A stretch of 64,000 bases of DNA from Azospirillaceae bacterium (GTDB lineage: Bacteria > Pseudomonadota > Alphaproteobacteria > Azospirillales > Azospirillaceae): assembly GCA_028283825.1 (NCBI GenBank), contig JAPWJW010000003.1, positions 682,001 through 746,000 on the forward strand. Direction: 5' to 3'. Of the stretch, positions 54,080-63,697 are shown piece by piece; the first letter of the stretch is position 1; every line of letters starts with the position of its first letter. The translations under genes and the position numbers were made by a program. The notes under the pieces are model-generated. The model saw only the letters and a program-made list of their open reading frames with translations, had not been told where the DNA came from and ran no database searches.

Positions 54080-54436
54080 ATGTACATCGCCGGCCTGGTC
54101 ATTCCCGTGCCCGAGGACAAGATGGCGGCCTATCGGTCATGGGTCGAGAACGGCGCCGCCATCTTCAAGCGATACGGCTGCCTGGAAATCGTGGAGGCAT
54201 GGGAGGACTTCGTGCCCGACGGCAAGCAAACGGATTTCCGTCGCGCCGTCGCCGCCAAGCCGGGGGAGAAGATCGTCTTCAGCTGGCAAATCTGGCCGGA
54301 CAAGGCCAGCCTGGATGAAGCTGAGAACCGCATGCACGCCGACGGCATCCTGGATACGGCCGGCACGCCACCGTTCGACGCCCAACGCCTGATCCTGGGC
54401 TGCTTCACGCCCCTGTTCACGATGGGGCGAAGCTAA
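54080..54436 (+). CDS. DUF1428 family protein
   Basis: A 118-residue ferredoxin-like-fold protein of the DUF1428 (YbaA) family. Key stretches are IAGLVIPVPEDKMAAYRSW, CLEIVEAWEDFVPDGKQTDF and EKIVFSWQIWPDKASLDEAE, with an ending that contains a conserved Gly-Cys-Phe. The function is unknown. CAGGAG lies at good distance before the ATG. It may be read with the upstream esterase gene. Confidence 0.92.
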   Translation: MYIAGLVIPVPEDKMAAYRSWVENGAAIFKRYGCLEIVEAWEDFVPDGKQTDFRRAVAAKPGEKIVFSWQIWPDKASLDEAENRMHADGILDTAGTPPFDAQRLILGCFTPLFTMGRS

Positions 54437-54475
54437 ACAGACGCCGTCAGGCACCGGGAGCCCATGCCGCCTGGA

Positions 54476-55042
54476 TCAGCAGGCGGTGCCGTCGTCCAGG
54501 ATGGGGGCAACCAGGCTGTGCAGGGTCAGGGCGTCAGGGGCGGCACGCAGTGTCGCCGCCAGGGCCGGGTCGCGCAGCGCGCGGCTGATGCGGGCCAGCG
54601 CCTGCAAATGGGCGTTGCCGCAATGCATGGGCGTCAACAGGCCGAACACCAGGTCGACCGGGGCGCCGTCGATGGCCTCGAACTCCACCGGGCGGGCCAG
54701 ACGCAGGAAGGCGCCGATGGGCCGGCTGATGGTGTGGAAACGCGCATGCGGAATGGCGATGCCGGCACCAACGCCGGTGGAGCCCAGGGCCTCTCGGGCG
54801 CGCAGGTCATCCAGCACGGCGCCCAAATCCAGGGCGCCGGTCGCCGCGATGCGCAGGGCGACTTCCTTGAGGACGCCGTCCTTGGTCAGGGGTGCCAGGC
54901 CCAAACCGACAGCGGACGGGGACAGGGCGGAGATCGGGGCCGACGTGCCTTCGGACGTGATCTGGGCCATGACGTCAGCGACCTGCGGGGCGGTGAAAGC
55001 CGGCCCGGTCGCAACGCTGAAGCGGTGCATGGAGACAACCAT
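54476..55042 (-). CDS. PTS EIIA (type 2, PtsN-like) domain protein beside kdpDE
   Basis: A 188-residue protein. The EIIA domain spans about residues 40-180, with the phospho-accepting His in GVGAGIAIPHARF and the following PVEFEAIDGAPVDLVFGLLTP. About 35 residues precede it. It resembles EIIA(Ntr) proteins rather than sugar transporters, as no EIIB/C genes are near. It lies 130 bases after kdpE in the same orientation. In E. coli unphosphorylated EIIA(Ntr) stimulates KdpD, so a role in kdp control is an attractive inference. A start 12 bases later is possible. Confidence 0.85.
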   Translation of the reverse strand: MVVSMHRFSVATGPAFTAPQVADVMAQITSEGTSAPISALSPSAVGLGLAPLTKDGVLKEVALRIAATGALDLGAVLDDLRAREALGSTGVGAGIAIPHARFHTISRPIGAFLRLARPVEFEAIDGAPVDLVFGLLTPMHCGNAHLQALARISRALRDPALAATLRAAPDALTLHSLVAPILDDGTAC

Positions 55043-55172
55043 ACTGGTGACCGATCGCCGTCAAATAAGCGATCCGGCGCCGTTTGGAAAGCCCCATCTG
55101 CGTCAGCATAACGCACCCGCAGCATGGGAATGGGCGCACACGCGGAATCGTTTCCGTGAAAAGCCCATGGAA

Positions 55173-55874
55173 TCAGATGGATTCATCATTGACCACCAGG
55201 CGATAGCCGATGCCCGGTTCCGTCTGGATGATTCCCGGCGCGTTGGGATCGCTTTCGATCTTCTGGCGCAGCATGCGGATGTAGACCCGCAAATACTGCA
55301 CCTCGTCTTCCTTGGCCGGCCCCCAGACTTCCTTCAGGATTTGCCGATGGGTCAGAATCTTGCCGGCATGCGCCGCCAGATAGCGCAGCAGATCGAATTC
55401 CGTGGGCGACAAATGCAACTTTTCATCGCCCCGACTCACGTGACGATTGACCAGGTCGATCTCCAGCCCGCCGGCGTTGACCACCGACCGGCCGCCCTGC
55501 TGCTGCACCGCGTGGCGCAAGGCCGCCCGGATTCGGGCCATCAGTTCGGCGGTGCCGAAGGGCTTGGTGACATAATCGTCCGCACCCAGGTCCAAGGCCG
55601 CCACCTTGTCATCCTCCTGGTCGCGGCTGGACAGGATGATGACGGGCGTGGGCCGTTCCGCCTTCAGGCGGCCCACCAGATCCAGGCCGTCGCCATCGGG
55701 CAGGCCCAGATCCAGCAGCACCAGGTCGACGCCGGGCAGGCGCGCCTGCACCAGCCCCTCCTGCGCCGTCGCGGCCTCCACCACCGTCCAGCCCTGGGGA
55801 GTCAGCACGGCGCGCAGCAGGCGGCGGATCGCCACCTCGTCCTCGATCACCAGGATGCGATGCGGTTTGCTCAT
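55173..55874 (-). CDS. kdpE: response regulator KdpE
   Basis: A 233-residue OmpR-type response regulator. The receiver domain has acidic residues in VIEDE, the phospho-acceptor Asp in LVLLDLGLPDGDG, and the switch Lys in DYVTKPFG. The C-terminal winged helix has LSPTEFDLLRYLAAHAGKIL and YLRVYIRMLRQKIE. It lies eight bases after kdpD and activates kdp transcription when phosphorylated. Confidence 0.97.
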   Translation of the reverse strand: MSKPHRILVIEDEVAIRRLLRAVLTPQGWTVVEAATAQEGLVQARLPGVDLVLLDLGLPDGDGLDLVGRLKAERPTPVIILSSRDQEDDKVAALDLGADDYVTKPFGTAELMARIRAALRHAVQQQGGRSVVNAGGLEIDLVNRHVSRGDEKLHLSPTEFDLLRYLAAHAGKILTHRQILKEVWGPAKEDEVQYLRVYIRMLRQKIESDPNAPGIIQTEPGIGYRLVVNDESI

Positions 55875-55882
55875 AACTCTCT

Positions 55883-58585
55883 CTACTCCAGCATCCAGGC
55901 GTCGAGCGCGTCATCGGTGGGCAGGGTCAGCTCGAACACCGCACCCGTCCGGTCGGTGCGGTTGGTCGCCTTGATGGTGCCGCCCAGCGCCGTCATGAAG
56001 CCCCGGCAGATGGCCAAGCCCAGGCCGGTGCCGGCCTGGCGGTGGTCGCGCGCCTCCACCCGGTAGAACTTGTCGAAGATGCGTTCCAGGCTGTCGGGCG
56101 GAATGCCCACGCCTTCGTCCACCACCCGGATCAGGACATGGTTATGCCGTCGCGCCGCCGTCACCTGAATGCGGCCCTCGGGACCCGAATATTTGGCGGC
56201 GTTGTCCAACAGGTTGAACAGCACCTGTTCCAGCAGCAGGTAATCGGTGCGCACCAACGGCAAGTCCGGCGCCAGGTCCAAATCCAGCGGCCGCCCGGCC
56301 AGGATGGGGCGCGCGCGTTGCGTCGCGGTGTGCACCACGTCCACCAGGTCGGTGGGTTCACGCCGGATGTCCAGCCCGGCCTCCAGCCGCGTCATGTCCA
56401 GCAGGTTGCGCACGAAGCGGCCCATGCGTTCGGATTCGGTCAGCAGATCGGTGGTCAACTGCGCGCGCACGGCGGGCTCCAGCCCCGCCCCCTCGTTCTT
56501 CAGGGTGGTGGCGGTGCCGATGATGGCGGCCAACGGCGTGCGCAGATCATGGGACAGTGAGGTCAGCATGGCGGAGCGCAGGCGCTCCGTCTCCCCCTCC
56601 AGCCGGGCCTTGTCGATGTCCTGCACCAGCTTCACGCGCTCGATGGCCACGGCGGCCTGGTCCATGATGGCGTCCAGCAGGCGGCGCTGGTCCGGCGTCA
56701 GGATGGGGCCGGGGTCGTCGGTGTCCACCCCCACCACCGCCACCACGCCGCGTTCGGTGCGCACCGGCAGGAACAGGCGCTGGGTCCCCGGCAGGGTGGG
56801 CGCCCCCCTGCCCGCCGGCTTGGCGTTGTCATAGGCCCAGCGGGCGGCGGCCAAGTCCATCTCCCCCACCTGGTCCTCCGGCGGATAGCCCGCCTTGACC
56901 TCCAGCGCCGCGTGGTCGTCGGGCATCAGCAGCACGACCCGCACCTTCAGCAGCAGCGCCACCTGGTGGGTGGTGGCCCACAGCAGATCCTCCATCTCCC
57001 CGATCCCGGCCAGCTTGCGCGCGAAGGAGAACATCTGGGCGGTGATGCGGGCGCGGTTGGCGGCGATGGTGGCCTGTTCGCGCACCCGCGCCGTCAGGCG
57101 GCTGGTGAAGACGGCGACGATGGTGAAGAACACCAGCGCCACCACGTTGGACGGGTCGCGAATGGTGAAGGTGTACAGCGGCGGCAGGAAAAAGAAGTTG
57201 TAGGCGGCGACGCTGAGGAACGAGGCCAGCAAGGACGGGCCGTAGCCGTGCAGGATGGCGCTGGCCAGCACGGCGGCGATGTAGACCAGCGACAGGTTGC
57301 GCACGTCCATGGTGGTGCCAAGCAGGCGGCTGGCCACCGTCGCCAGCGCCACCAGCACCACCGCCACGCCGTAGGGGCGCAGGTTCAGGCCGCCGGCCTC
57401 GGGCTTGGTGTGGATGGTCTTGGGTGGTATCTCCTCCGCCTCCACCGCATCGCCGGCGATGACGTGGACGGAGATGGTGCCGGCCTTGCGCACCAGTTCA
57501 TGGACGACGGAGCCGTGCACGATCTCGAACCAGCGCGACCGTTCCGACTTGCCGATGATGACATGGGTGAAGTTGTTGGCGCGGGCGTAGCCCAGCACGT
57601 CGGCGGCGATGGTGCGGCCGGGCACGGTGATGGCCTCACCGCCCAGCTGCTCCGCCAGGCGCAGGATGTCGGCGACGCGGTCGCGCGCCGCCTCCCCCAT
57701 GCGCTGGGTGCGGGCGGTTTCCACGTACAGGGCGGTGAAGCGGGTCTTCAGCCGGTCGGCCAGGCGCTTGGCGTAGCGCACCAGGCCGCCGGCACTCCTG
57801 TCCTCCGACACGCAGACCAGCACGCGGTCGCCGGCGGCCCAAGGCCCCTGGATGGCGTGGCGCTGCATGTAGGACAGCATCTGGTCGTCCACCCGCTGGG
57901 CCGTGCGGCGCAGCGCCAGTTCGCGCAACGCCGTCAGGTTGCCGGGGGAGAAATAGTGCTTCAGCGCCCGCTGCGCCTGTTCGCGGATATAGACCTTGCC
58001 CTCGTTCAGGCGCTTGATCAGGTCCTGCGGCGGCAGGTCGATCACCTCGATCTCATCGGCGGTTTCCAGCACGCTGTCGGGCACCGTCTCGCGCACGCGG
58101 ATGCGGGTGATCTGCGCCACCACGTCGTTCAGGCTTTCCACGTGCTGGATGTTCAGGGTGGTCAGCACGTCGATGCCGGCGGCCAGCAGTTCCTCCACAT
58201 CGGAATAACGCTTGGCGTGGCGGCTGCCGGCGGCGTTGGTGTGCGCCAACTCATCCACCAGAGCCAGGCGGGGACGGCGGCGCAGCAGGGCGTCGATGTC
58301 CATCTCCTCCAGCGCGCGGCCCTTGTAGTCCAGGACACGGCGGGGCACGACCTCCAGCCCCGCCAGCATGGCCTCCGTCTCCCGCCGGCCATGGGTCTCC
58401 ACCACACCCACCACCACGTCCACGCCTTCGGCCTTCAGTTGCCGGGCGGTTTCCAGCATCTGGTAGGTTTTGCCCACGCCGGGGGCGGCCCCCAGATAGA
58501 TGCGCAGCTTGCCCCGGCGTTCCTGCATGGCCTGGCTCAACAGGGCGTCCGGCGACGGGCGATTGGAGTGGTCAGGATTGCTCAA
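55883..58585 (-). CDS. kdpD: sensor histidine kinase KdpD
   Basis: A 900-residue potassium and turgor sensor. The N-terminal KdpD domain has a Walker motif (LGAAPGVGKTYQML) and LVDELAHTNAAGSRH, and a UspA-like domain follows. Four membrane helices lie near residues 400-500, then GAF, the phospho-accepting His in SLSHDLRTPLAAIIG and the ATPase end (GTGLGLAICRGF). No ATG fits the start. TTG at 58585 gives SNPDHSNRPSPDALL, colinear with the E. coli N-terminus. The length matches the 894-residue E. coli protein. Confidence 0.95.
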   Translation of the reverse strand: MSNPDHSNRPSPDALLSQAMQERRGKLRIYLGAAPGVGKTYQMLETARQLKAEGVDVVVGVVETHGRRETEAMLAGLEVVPRRVLDYKGRALEEMDIDALLRRRPRLALVDELAHTNAAGSRHAKRYSDVEELLAAGIDVLTTLNIQHVESLNDVVAQITRIRVRETVPDSVLETADEIEVIDLPPQDLIKRLNEGKVYIREQAQRALKHYFSPGNLTALRELALRRTAQRVDDQMLSYMQRHAIQGPWAAGDRVLVCVSEDRSAGGLVRYAKRLADRLKTRFTALYVETARTQRMGEAARDRVADILRLAEQLGGEAITVPGRTIAADVLGYARANNFTHVIIGKSERSRWFEIVHGSVVHELVRKAGTISVHVIAGDAVEAEEIPPKTIHTKPEAGGLNLRPYGVAVVLVALATVASRLLGTTMDVRNLSLVYIAAVLASAILHGYGPSLLASFLSVAAYNFFFLPPLYTFTIRDPSNVVALVFFTIVAVFTSRLTARVREQATIAANRARITAQMFSFARKLAGIGEMEDLLWATTHQVALLLKVRVVLLMPDDHAALEVKAGYPPEDQVGEMDLAAARWAYDNAKPAGRGAPTLPGTQRLFLPVRTERGVVAVVGVDTDDPGPILTPDQRRLLDAIMDQAAVAIERVKLVQDIDKARLEGETERLRSAMLTSLSHDLRTPLAAIIGTATTLKNEGAGLEPAVRAQLTTDLLTESERMGRFVRNLLDMTRLEAGLDIRREPTDLVDVVHTATQRARPILAGRPLDLDLAPDLPLVRTDYLLLEQVLFNLLDNAAKYSGPEGRIQVTAARRHNHVLIRVVDEGVGIPPDSLERIFDKFYRVEARDHRQAGTGLGLAICRGFMTALGGTIKATNRTDRTGAVFELTLPTDDALDAWMLE

Positions 58586-58693
58586 GGGTGGTCTTTCAGA
58601 AACGGCAAGGGCCGCCGTCCGGGTCTGTTGGCGACAATAACGCCAACATCCCGGGAACGGCGAGCCCAATGCCTTTCAGCACAGAGAGTTAAC

Positions 58694-59296
58694 TCAACGA
58701 TGCGCCGCATCCAGGGCGCGGTTCAGCGCCAGGACGTTGACGTGCGGCTCGCCGATCAGGCCCAGCAAGCGGCCTTCGACCTGGGCGTCGACCGTGGCGC
58801 GCACCGCACCTTCCGTCATGCCGCGCGCCTTGGCGACGCGGGCCACCTGGTAATAGGCGGCGGCCGGACTGATGTCCGGGTCCAGCCCGCTGCCCGAGGC
58901 GGTCACCAGATCCACCGGCACCGGGTGATCCTTGGTGGCGCCATACTTCTCCACGTCCGCCGTCACGCGATCCACCAGGGCCTTGGAGGTGGGGCCCAGG
59001 TTGGAACCCATGGAGTTGGACGCGTTGTAGGGGGCGGCCACGGTCTTGGTGCTGTCGCTGGGGTCCACGTCGGTGGTGGCCGACGGGCGGCCCCAGAAGT
59101 ACTTCTCCGACGTGAAGTTCTGCCCGATCAGGCGGGACCCCACCACCGTGCCGTCGGTGGTGGTGACCAGGCTGCCGGCCGCCTGTCTGGGGAACAGCAC
59201 GCCGGCGATGCCGGTCATGCCCAGCGGGTAGGCCAGGCCGCACAGCACGGTGAAGAACAGGGCCAGGGTGATGGCCGGGCGGAATTGCTTCAACAT
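58694..59296 (-). CDS. kdpC: potassium-transporting ATPase subunit KdpC
   Basis: A 200-residue subunit with a single N-terminal membrane helix ([19 protein letters not shown]). Family stretches include [40 protein letters not shown] and the end [13 protein letters not shown]. KdpC helps ATP binding by KdpB. It starts 13 bases after the kdpB stop. A GAGTTAACTC palindrome overlaps its stop. Confidence 0.96.
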   Translation of the reverse strand: MLKQFRPAITLALFFTVLCGLAYPLGMTGIAGVLFPRQAAGSLVTTTDGTVVGSRLIGQNFTSEKYFWGRPSATTDVDPSDSTKTVAAPYNASNSMGSNLGPTSKALVDRVTADVEKYGATKDHPVPVDLVTASGSGLDPDISPAAAYYQVARVAKARGMTEGAVRATVDAQVEGRLLGLIGEPHVNVLALNRALDAAHR

Positions 59297-59309
59297 TTCA
59301 GGATGCTCC

Positions 59310-61454
59310 TCAGGCCAGACCGATGGCGGTGATGCCCATGTCGATGACCTTGATGGCGATGAAGGGGATGACGATGCCGCCCAGGCCGTAGACCAGCATA
59401 TTGCGCGACAGCAGGCTGGCGGCCGGCAGGGCGCGGTACCGCACGCCCTTCAGGGCCAGCGGGATCAGCGCGATGATGACCAGGGCGTTGAAGATGATGG
59501 CCGACAGAATGGCGGACTGCGGTGTGGCCAGGTGCATGATGTTCAGGGCGTTCAGGCTGGGATACAGCACCGCGAACATCGCCGGGATGATGGCGAAGTA
59601 CTTGGCCACGTCGTTGGCGATGGAAAAGGTGGTGAGCGCGCCGCGGGTCATCAGCAACTGTTTGCCGATGCCCACGATCTCGATCAGCTTGGTGGGATCG
59701 CTGTCCAGATCCACCATGTTGCCGGCCTCGCGCGCGGCCTGCGTGCCGGTGTTCATGGCCACGCCCACGTCGGCCTGGGCCAATGCTGGCGCATCGTTGG
59801 TACCGTCGCCGCACATGGCGACCAGCCGCCCCTCCGCCTGTTCCTTGCGGATCAGGGCCAGCTTGTCCTCCGGCGTCGCCTGGGCCAGGAAGTCGTCCAC
59901 CCCGGCCTCGGCCGCGATGGCGGCGGCGGTCAGCGGGTTGTCGCCGGTGATCATCACCGTGCGGATGCCCATGCGGCGCAGTTCGGCGAAGCGGTCGCGG
60001 ATGCCGCCCTTGACGATGTCCTTCAGGTAGATGACGCCCAACACCCGGTCATTGCGCACCACCGCCAGCGGCGTGCCGCCGGCCTTGGAGATGCGCTCCG
60101 TGATCGCTTCCAGTTCCGGATGGCGCACCGGCTGGCTGCCGCGCAGGGCCGCCACGTGGCGCAGCACGGCGTCCACCGCCCCCTTGCGGATCTGCACGCC
60201 GCCGTCCAAATCGACACCGCTCATGCGGGTCTGCGCCGCGAAAGGGACGAAGCGGGCGTTCAAGGCGCCCATGTCCTTGCCGCGCAGGCCGTACTTCTCC
60301 TTCGCCAGCACGACGATGGACCGGCCCTCCGGCGTCTCGTCGCTCAAGGACGACAGTTGGGCGGCCTCCGCCAGTTCGCGGTCGGTCACGCCCGAGACGG
60401 GAATGAACTCGGCGGCATGACGGTTGCCCAGGGTGATGGTGCCGGTCTTGTCCAGCAGCAGGGTGTCGACGTCGCCCGCCGCCTCCACCGCGCGGCCGGA
60501 CATGGCCAGCACGTTGAAGCGCACCAGGCGGTCCATGCCGGCGATGCCGATGGCGGACAACAGCGCGCCGATGGTGGTGGGGATCAGGGTGACGAACAGC
60601 GCCACCAGCACCACCACCGGCACGCCGCCGCCGGCGTAGGCCGCGAAGCCGGGGATGGAGACGACGGCCAGGATGAAGATCAGGCTCATCCCCACCAGCA
60701 GCAGGTTCAGCGCGATCTCGTTCGGCGTCTTCTGCCGTTCCGCGCCCTCGACCAGGGAGATCATGCGGTCTAGGAAGGTGGAGCCTTGGGCCGCCGTGAT
60801 GCGCACCACGATGCGGTCGGACAGCACACGGGTACCGCCGGTGACGGCCGACCGGTCGCCGCCGCTCTCGCGGATCACCGGGGCGGATTCACCGGTGATG
60901 GCGGATTCGTCCACCGTGGCGATGCCGTCCACCACCTCGCCATCACTGGGGATGATATCACCGGCGTCGACCACGACATGGTCGCCCACCTTCAGGTCGG
61001 CGGCCCCCACTTTCTGAAAGGCCGCCGCCGGGATGGCGGCCCCTTTCGTGGCCAGTGGGCCGGTCAGGCGCTTGGCCACCGTCTCGGTGCGGGTCTTGCG
61101 CAGGCTGTCGGCCTGGGCCTTGCCCCGCCCCTCGGCCACCGCCTCGGCGAAGTTGGCGAACAGCACCGTGAACCACAGCCACAGCACGATCTGGAAGGAA
61201 AAGCCGGTGCCGGCCGCCCCCGACACCATGTCGCGGGCCAGCAGGACGGTGGTCAGCAGGGCCACCGCCGCCACCAGGAACATGACCGGGTTCCGCACCA
61301 GGGTGGCGGGGTTCAACTTCACAAAGCTGGCCTTGACGGCCGGGCCCAGGATGGCGGGGTCAAGCAGGGCGGACTTCGCCATGCGGCGGGTGGTCTCCAC
61401 CGGCGCCGGACCGGGCTGGGGCGCTGCGGGGTGGACCATGGAAGGGGATGACAT
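59310..61454 (-). CDS. kdpB: potassium-transporting ATPase subunit KdpB
   Basis: A 714-residue P-type ATPase subunit that hydrolyses ATP for K+ uptake. It has [14 protein letters not shown] in the actuator domain, the phosphorylated Asp in [27 protein letters not shown] and the hinge [16 protein letters not shown]. All motifs are intact. The ATG at 61454 is used because GGAG lies eight bases before it. It lies between kdpA and kdpC. Confidence 0.97.
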   Translation of the reverse strand: MSSPSMVHPAAPQPGPAPVETTRRMAKSALLDPAILGPAVKASFVKLNPATLVRNPVMFLVAAVALLTTVLLARDMVSGAAGTGFSFQIVLWLWFTVLFANFAEAVAEGRGKAQADSLRKTRTETVAKRLTGPLATKGAAIPAAAFQKVGAADLKVGDHVVVDAGDIIPSDGEVVDGIATVDESAITGESAPVIRESGGDRSAVTGGTRVLSDRIVVRITAAQGSTFLDRMISLVEGAERQKTPNEIALNLLLVGMSLIFILAVVSIPGFAAYAGGGVPVVVLVALFVTLIPTTIGALLSAIGIAGMDRLVRFNVLAMSGRAVEAAGDVDTLLLDKTGTITLGNRHAAEFIPVSGVTDRELAEAAQLSSLSDETPEGRSIVVLAKEKYGLRGKDMGALNARFVPFAAQTRMSGVDLDGGVQIRKGAVDAVLRHVAALRGSQPVRHPELEAITERISKAGGTPLAVVRNDRVLGVIYLKDIVKGGIRDRFAELRRMGIRTVMITGDNPLTAAAIAAEAGVDDFLAQATPEDKLALIRKEQAEGRLVAMCGDGTNDAPALAQADVGVAMNTGTQAAREAGNMVDLDSDPTKLIEIVGIGKQLLMTRGALTTFSIANDVAKYFAIIPAMFAVLYPSLNALNIMHLATPQSAILSAIIFNALVIIALIPLALKGVRYRALPAASLLSRNMLVYGLGGIVIPFIAIKVIDMGITAIGLA

Positions 61455-61500
61455 CTCATAATCTCCGAAGAACGGATGACGCCAAAACAAGGGGAGCGGC

Positions 61501-63228
61501 TCAGTAGGTCGTGCCGGCGGTGAGCTGCAGGTGCTCCACCACCGGGCCCAGCGAGACGGCGGGGAAGTAGGTCAGGCCACCCACGATCACGATCACGCCG
61601 ACCAGCAGGCTGACGAACAGCAGGCCGGTGGTGGGGAAGGTGCCGGCCGACACGGGCACGGACTTCTTCGCCGCCAGGGCGCCGGCGATGGCGAGTGCCG
61701 GGATGATGATGAAGAAGCGGCCGATGAACATCGTCACGCCCAGGGTGGTGTTGTACCAAAGCGTGTTGGCGGACAGCCCGCCGAAGGCGCTGCCGTTGTT
61801 CGCGGCACCCGAGCTGTAGGCGTAGAAGATTTCCGAGAAGCCGTGCGGCCCGTTGTTGGCGATGCCGGCGGTGCCCAGGGGAATGGCCGACGCGATGGCG
61901 CCGAACACCAGGATGACCAGCGGCATGGCCAGAACGGCCAGCACGGTCATCTTCACCTCTTTCGCCTCAAGCTTCTTGCCGATGTATTCGGGCGTGCGGC
62001 CCACCATCAGGCCGGCCACGAACATGGCGATGATAGCCATCAGCAGGATGCCGTAGAGACCGGCGCCGACACCGCCGACGATGACCTCGCCCAGCAGCAT
62101 GTTGACCATGGGCACCAGGCCGCCCAGGGGCGTGAAGCTGTCGTGCATGCCGTTGACGGCACCGCAGGAGGCGTCGGTGGTGATGGTGGCGAACAGGGCG
62201 GTGTTGGCGATGCCGAACCGCACCTCCTTGCCTTCCATGTTGCCGCCGGGGCTGAAGGCGCTGGCCGCCTGGTCGACCGGCAATCCCGCCAGCAGGGGGT
62301 TGCCCTGGGCCTCCGCCCAATAACAGACGCCGACACCGGCGATGAACAGCACGCCCATGGCGGCCAGGATGGCCCAGCCCTGGCGCTCATTCCCGACCAT
62401 GCGGCCGAAAACGTTGGTCAGGCCGGCGCCGATCACGAAGATCGCCAGCATCTGCACCAGGTTGACCAGGGCGTTGGGGTTCTCGAACGGGTGGGCGGAG
62501 TTGGCGTTGAAGAAGCCGCCGCCGTTGGTGCCCAGCATCTTGATCGCCAATTGCGAGGCCACCGGCCCCTGCGCGATCACTTGCTTCACCCCCTCAAGCG
62601 TCGTCGCCTCGGTATAGGCGGCCAGGTTCTGCGGCACGCCCTGCCAGACGAAGAACAGCGTCATGACGATACACAGCGGCAGCAGGATGTAGAGGGTGGC
62701 ACGGGTCAGATCGACCCAGAAGTTGCCGATGGTGCGCGCGCCGCGCCGGCTGAAGCCCCGCACCAGCGCCAGGGCCAGCACGATGCCGGTGGCCGCCGAC
62801 ATGAAGTTCTGCACCGTCAGGCCGGCCATCTGCACCAGATAGCCCATGGTGCCCTCGCCGCCGTAAGCCTGCCAGTTGGTGTTAGTGACGAAGCTGATGG
62901 CCGTGTTGAAGGACAGGTCCGGTGACACCGCCGCCTGGCCCTGGGGGTTGAAGGGCAGCAGGGCCTGCAAGCGCATCAGCGCGTACAGCACCAGGGCACC
63001 CATCAGGTTGAACAGCAGCATGGCGATGGCGTAGGTCAGCCAGTGCTGCTCCGCCTTCTCATCCACGCCGGCCAAGCGGTAGATCGCCCGTTCCAGCGGG
63101 CGGAAGAAGCGGCCGAGGACGGAATGCTCACCATTGAAGACACGGGTCATGAAGCCGCCCATCGGCCGCGTCAGAACCAGGATGATCGCCGCGAACAGGA
63201 CGATCTGAAGGATACCGTTGAAGGTCAC
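61501..63228 (-). CDS. kdpA: potassium-transporting ATPase subunit KdpA
   Basis: A 575-residue membrane subunit that forms the K+ channel path, with about ten helices. Selectivity-filter-like stretches are visible in [58 protein letters not shown] and [15 protein letters not shown]. The GTG at 63228 was chosen: GGAG lies nine bases before it, and the product then begins like other KdpA proteins, with a helix ending TRPMGGF. Confidence 0.96.
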   Translation of the reverse strand: MTFNGILQIVLFAAIILVLTRPMGGFMTRVFNGEHSVLGRFFRPLERAIYRLAGVDEKAEQHWLTYAIAMLLFNLMGALVLYALMRLQALLPFNPQGQAAVSPDLSFNTAISFVTNTNWQAYGGEGTMGYLVQMAGLTVQNFMSAATGIVLALALVRGFSRRGARTIGNFWVDLTRATLYILLPLCIVMTLFFVWQGVPQNLAAYTEATTLEGVKQVIAQGPVASQLAIKMLGTNGGGFFNANSAHPFENPNALVNLVQMLAIFVIGAGLTNVFGRMVGNERQGWAILAAMGVLFIAGVGVCYWAEAQGNPLLAGLPVDQAASAFSPGGNMEGKEVRFGIANTALFATITTDASCGAVNGMHDSFTPLGGLVPMVNMLLGEVIVGGVGAGLYGILLMAIIAMFVAGLMVGRTPEYIGKKLEAKEVKMTVLAVLAMPLVILVFGAIASAIPLGTAGIANNGPHGFSEIFYAYSSGAANNGSAFGGLSANTLWYNTTLGVTMFIGRFFIIIPALAIAGALAAKKSVPVSAGTFPTTGLLFVSLLVGVIVIVGGLTYFPAVSLGPVVEHLQLTAGTTY

Positions 63229-63261
63229 GAGAGTGGTCTCCGCACACACGAAGGCCGGCGC

Positions 63262-63348
63262 TCAGAAGCGCTCGGGCCGGATCAGGACGTAGACGAGGTA
63301 GAGGGTCAGGCCGATCGAGACGGCTCCGCCCAGGATCAGGTCGAACAT
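63262..63348 (-). CDS. kdpF: potassium-transporting ATPase subunit KdpF
   Basis: A 28-residue single-helix protein, MFDLILGGAVSIGLTLYLVY followed by VLIRPERF, which matches KdpF in length and in its RPERF end. It stabilises the KdpABC complex in known systems. It lies 33 bases before kdpA and five bases after an even smaller gene. Confidence 0.93.
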   Translation of the reverse strand: MFDLILGGAVSIGLTLYLVYVLIRPERF

Positions 63349-63353
63349 GGCGG

Positions 63354-63437
63354 TCACAGCCTTTCGCAGGCGTAGGCGTAGGCCACGCCCAGGCCGAAAA
63401 GCCCCACCAGCAGGGCAAGCATGATGACGTCGAGCAT
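63354..63437 (-). CDS. 27-residue membrane microprotein, first gene of the kdp operon
   Basis: ATG at 63437 opens a 27-residue frame with a single hydrophobic helix (MLDVIMLALLVGLFGLGVAY) and the end AYACERL. AGGA lies eight bases before the ATG, and its stop is five bases before the kdpF start, so the two are translationally coupled. The layout (short start, one helix, charged Glu-Arg end) is like KdpF but the sequence differs. I infer an accessory subunit; no function is established here. Confidence 0.75.
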   Translation of the reverse strand: MLDVIMLALLVGLFGLGVAYAYACERL

Positions 63438-63697
63438 GCGGAATTCCTCACGAACGAAGCCCGGAAGGCGCCCTCGAAAACGGGCCTTCCGGACAGGATG
63501 GGTCGAGGCTGAGGAAACCGCCGATGGCCATCAAAATTCGATGGCAAAGCCGGGGCGGAGAAATAAAAGGATTTTAATGGAGATTGCTTGTCCCGTCCTT
63601 GACAGGAACGGCCGTCCTCTTCCAATTGAGGCCCTTACCGCATTCATAATTCACGCTTTGGCGACCGGTGGCGCCTCTTCCCCCACGGCCTGGAACC
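63438..63697. promoter_or_regulatory. kdp promoter region with leader hairpin
   Basis: A long hairpin CCGGAAGG...CCTTCCGG (63461-63492, inner GCCC/GGGC with a two-base bulge) lies 24 bases before the first microprotein gene and would be in its mRNA leader. A short A/T block at 63561-63580 stands out from the GC-rich background and is the best candidate for the promoter or KdpE site. The opposite side must hold the promoter of the plus-strand gene at 63698. Confidence 0.45.

Noticed and set aside
58528-58669. Alternative KdpD starts at TTG 58669 and ATG 58528
   Set aside because: The first adds a tail unlike KdpD, and the second removes the conserved segment before the Walker motif; TTG 58585 fits the family best.
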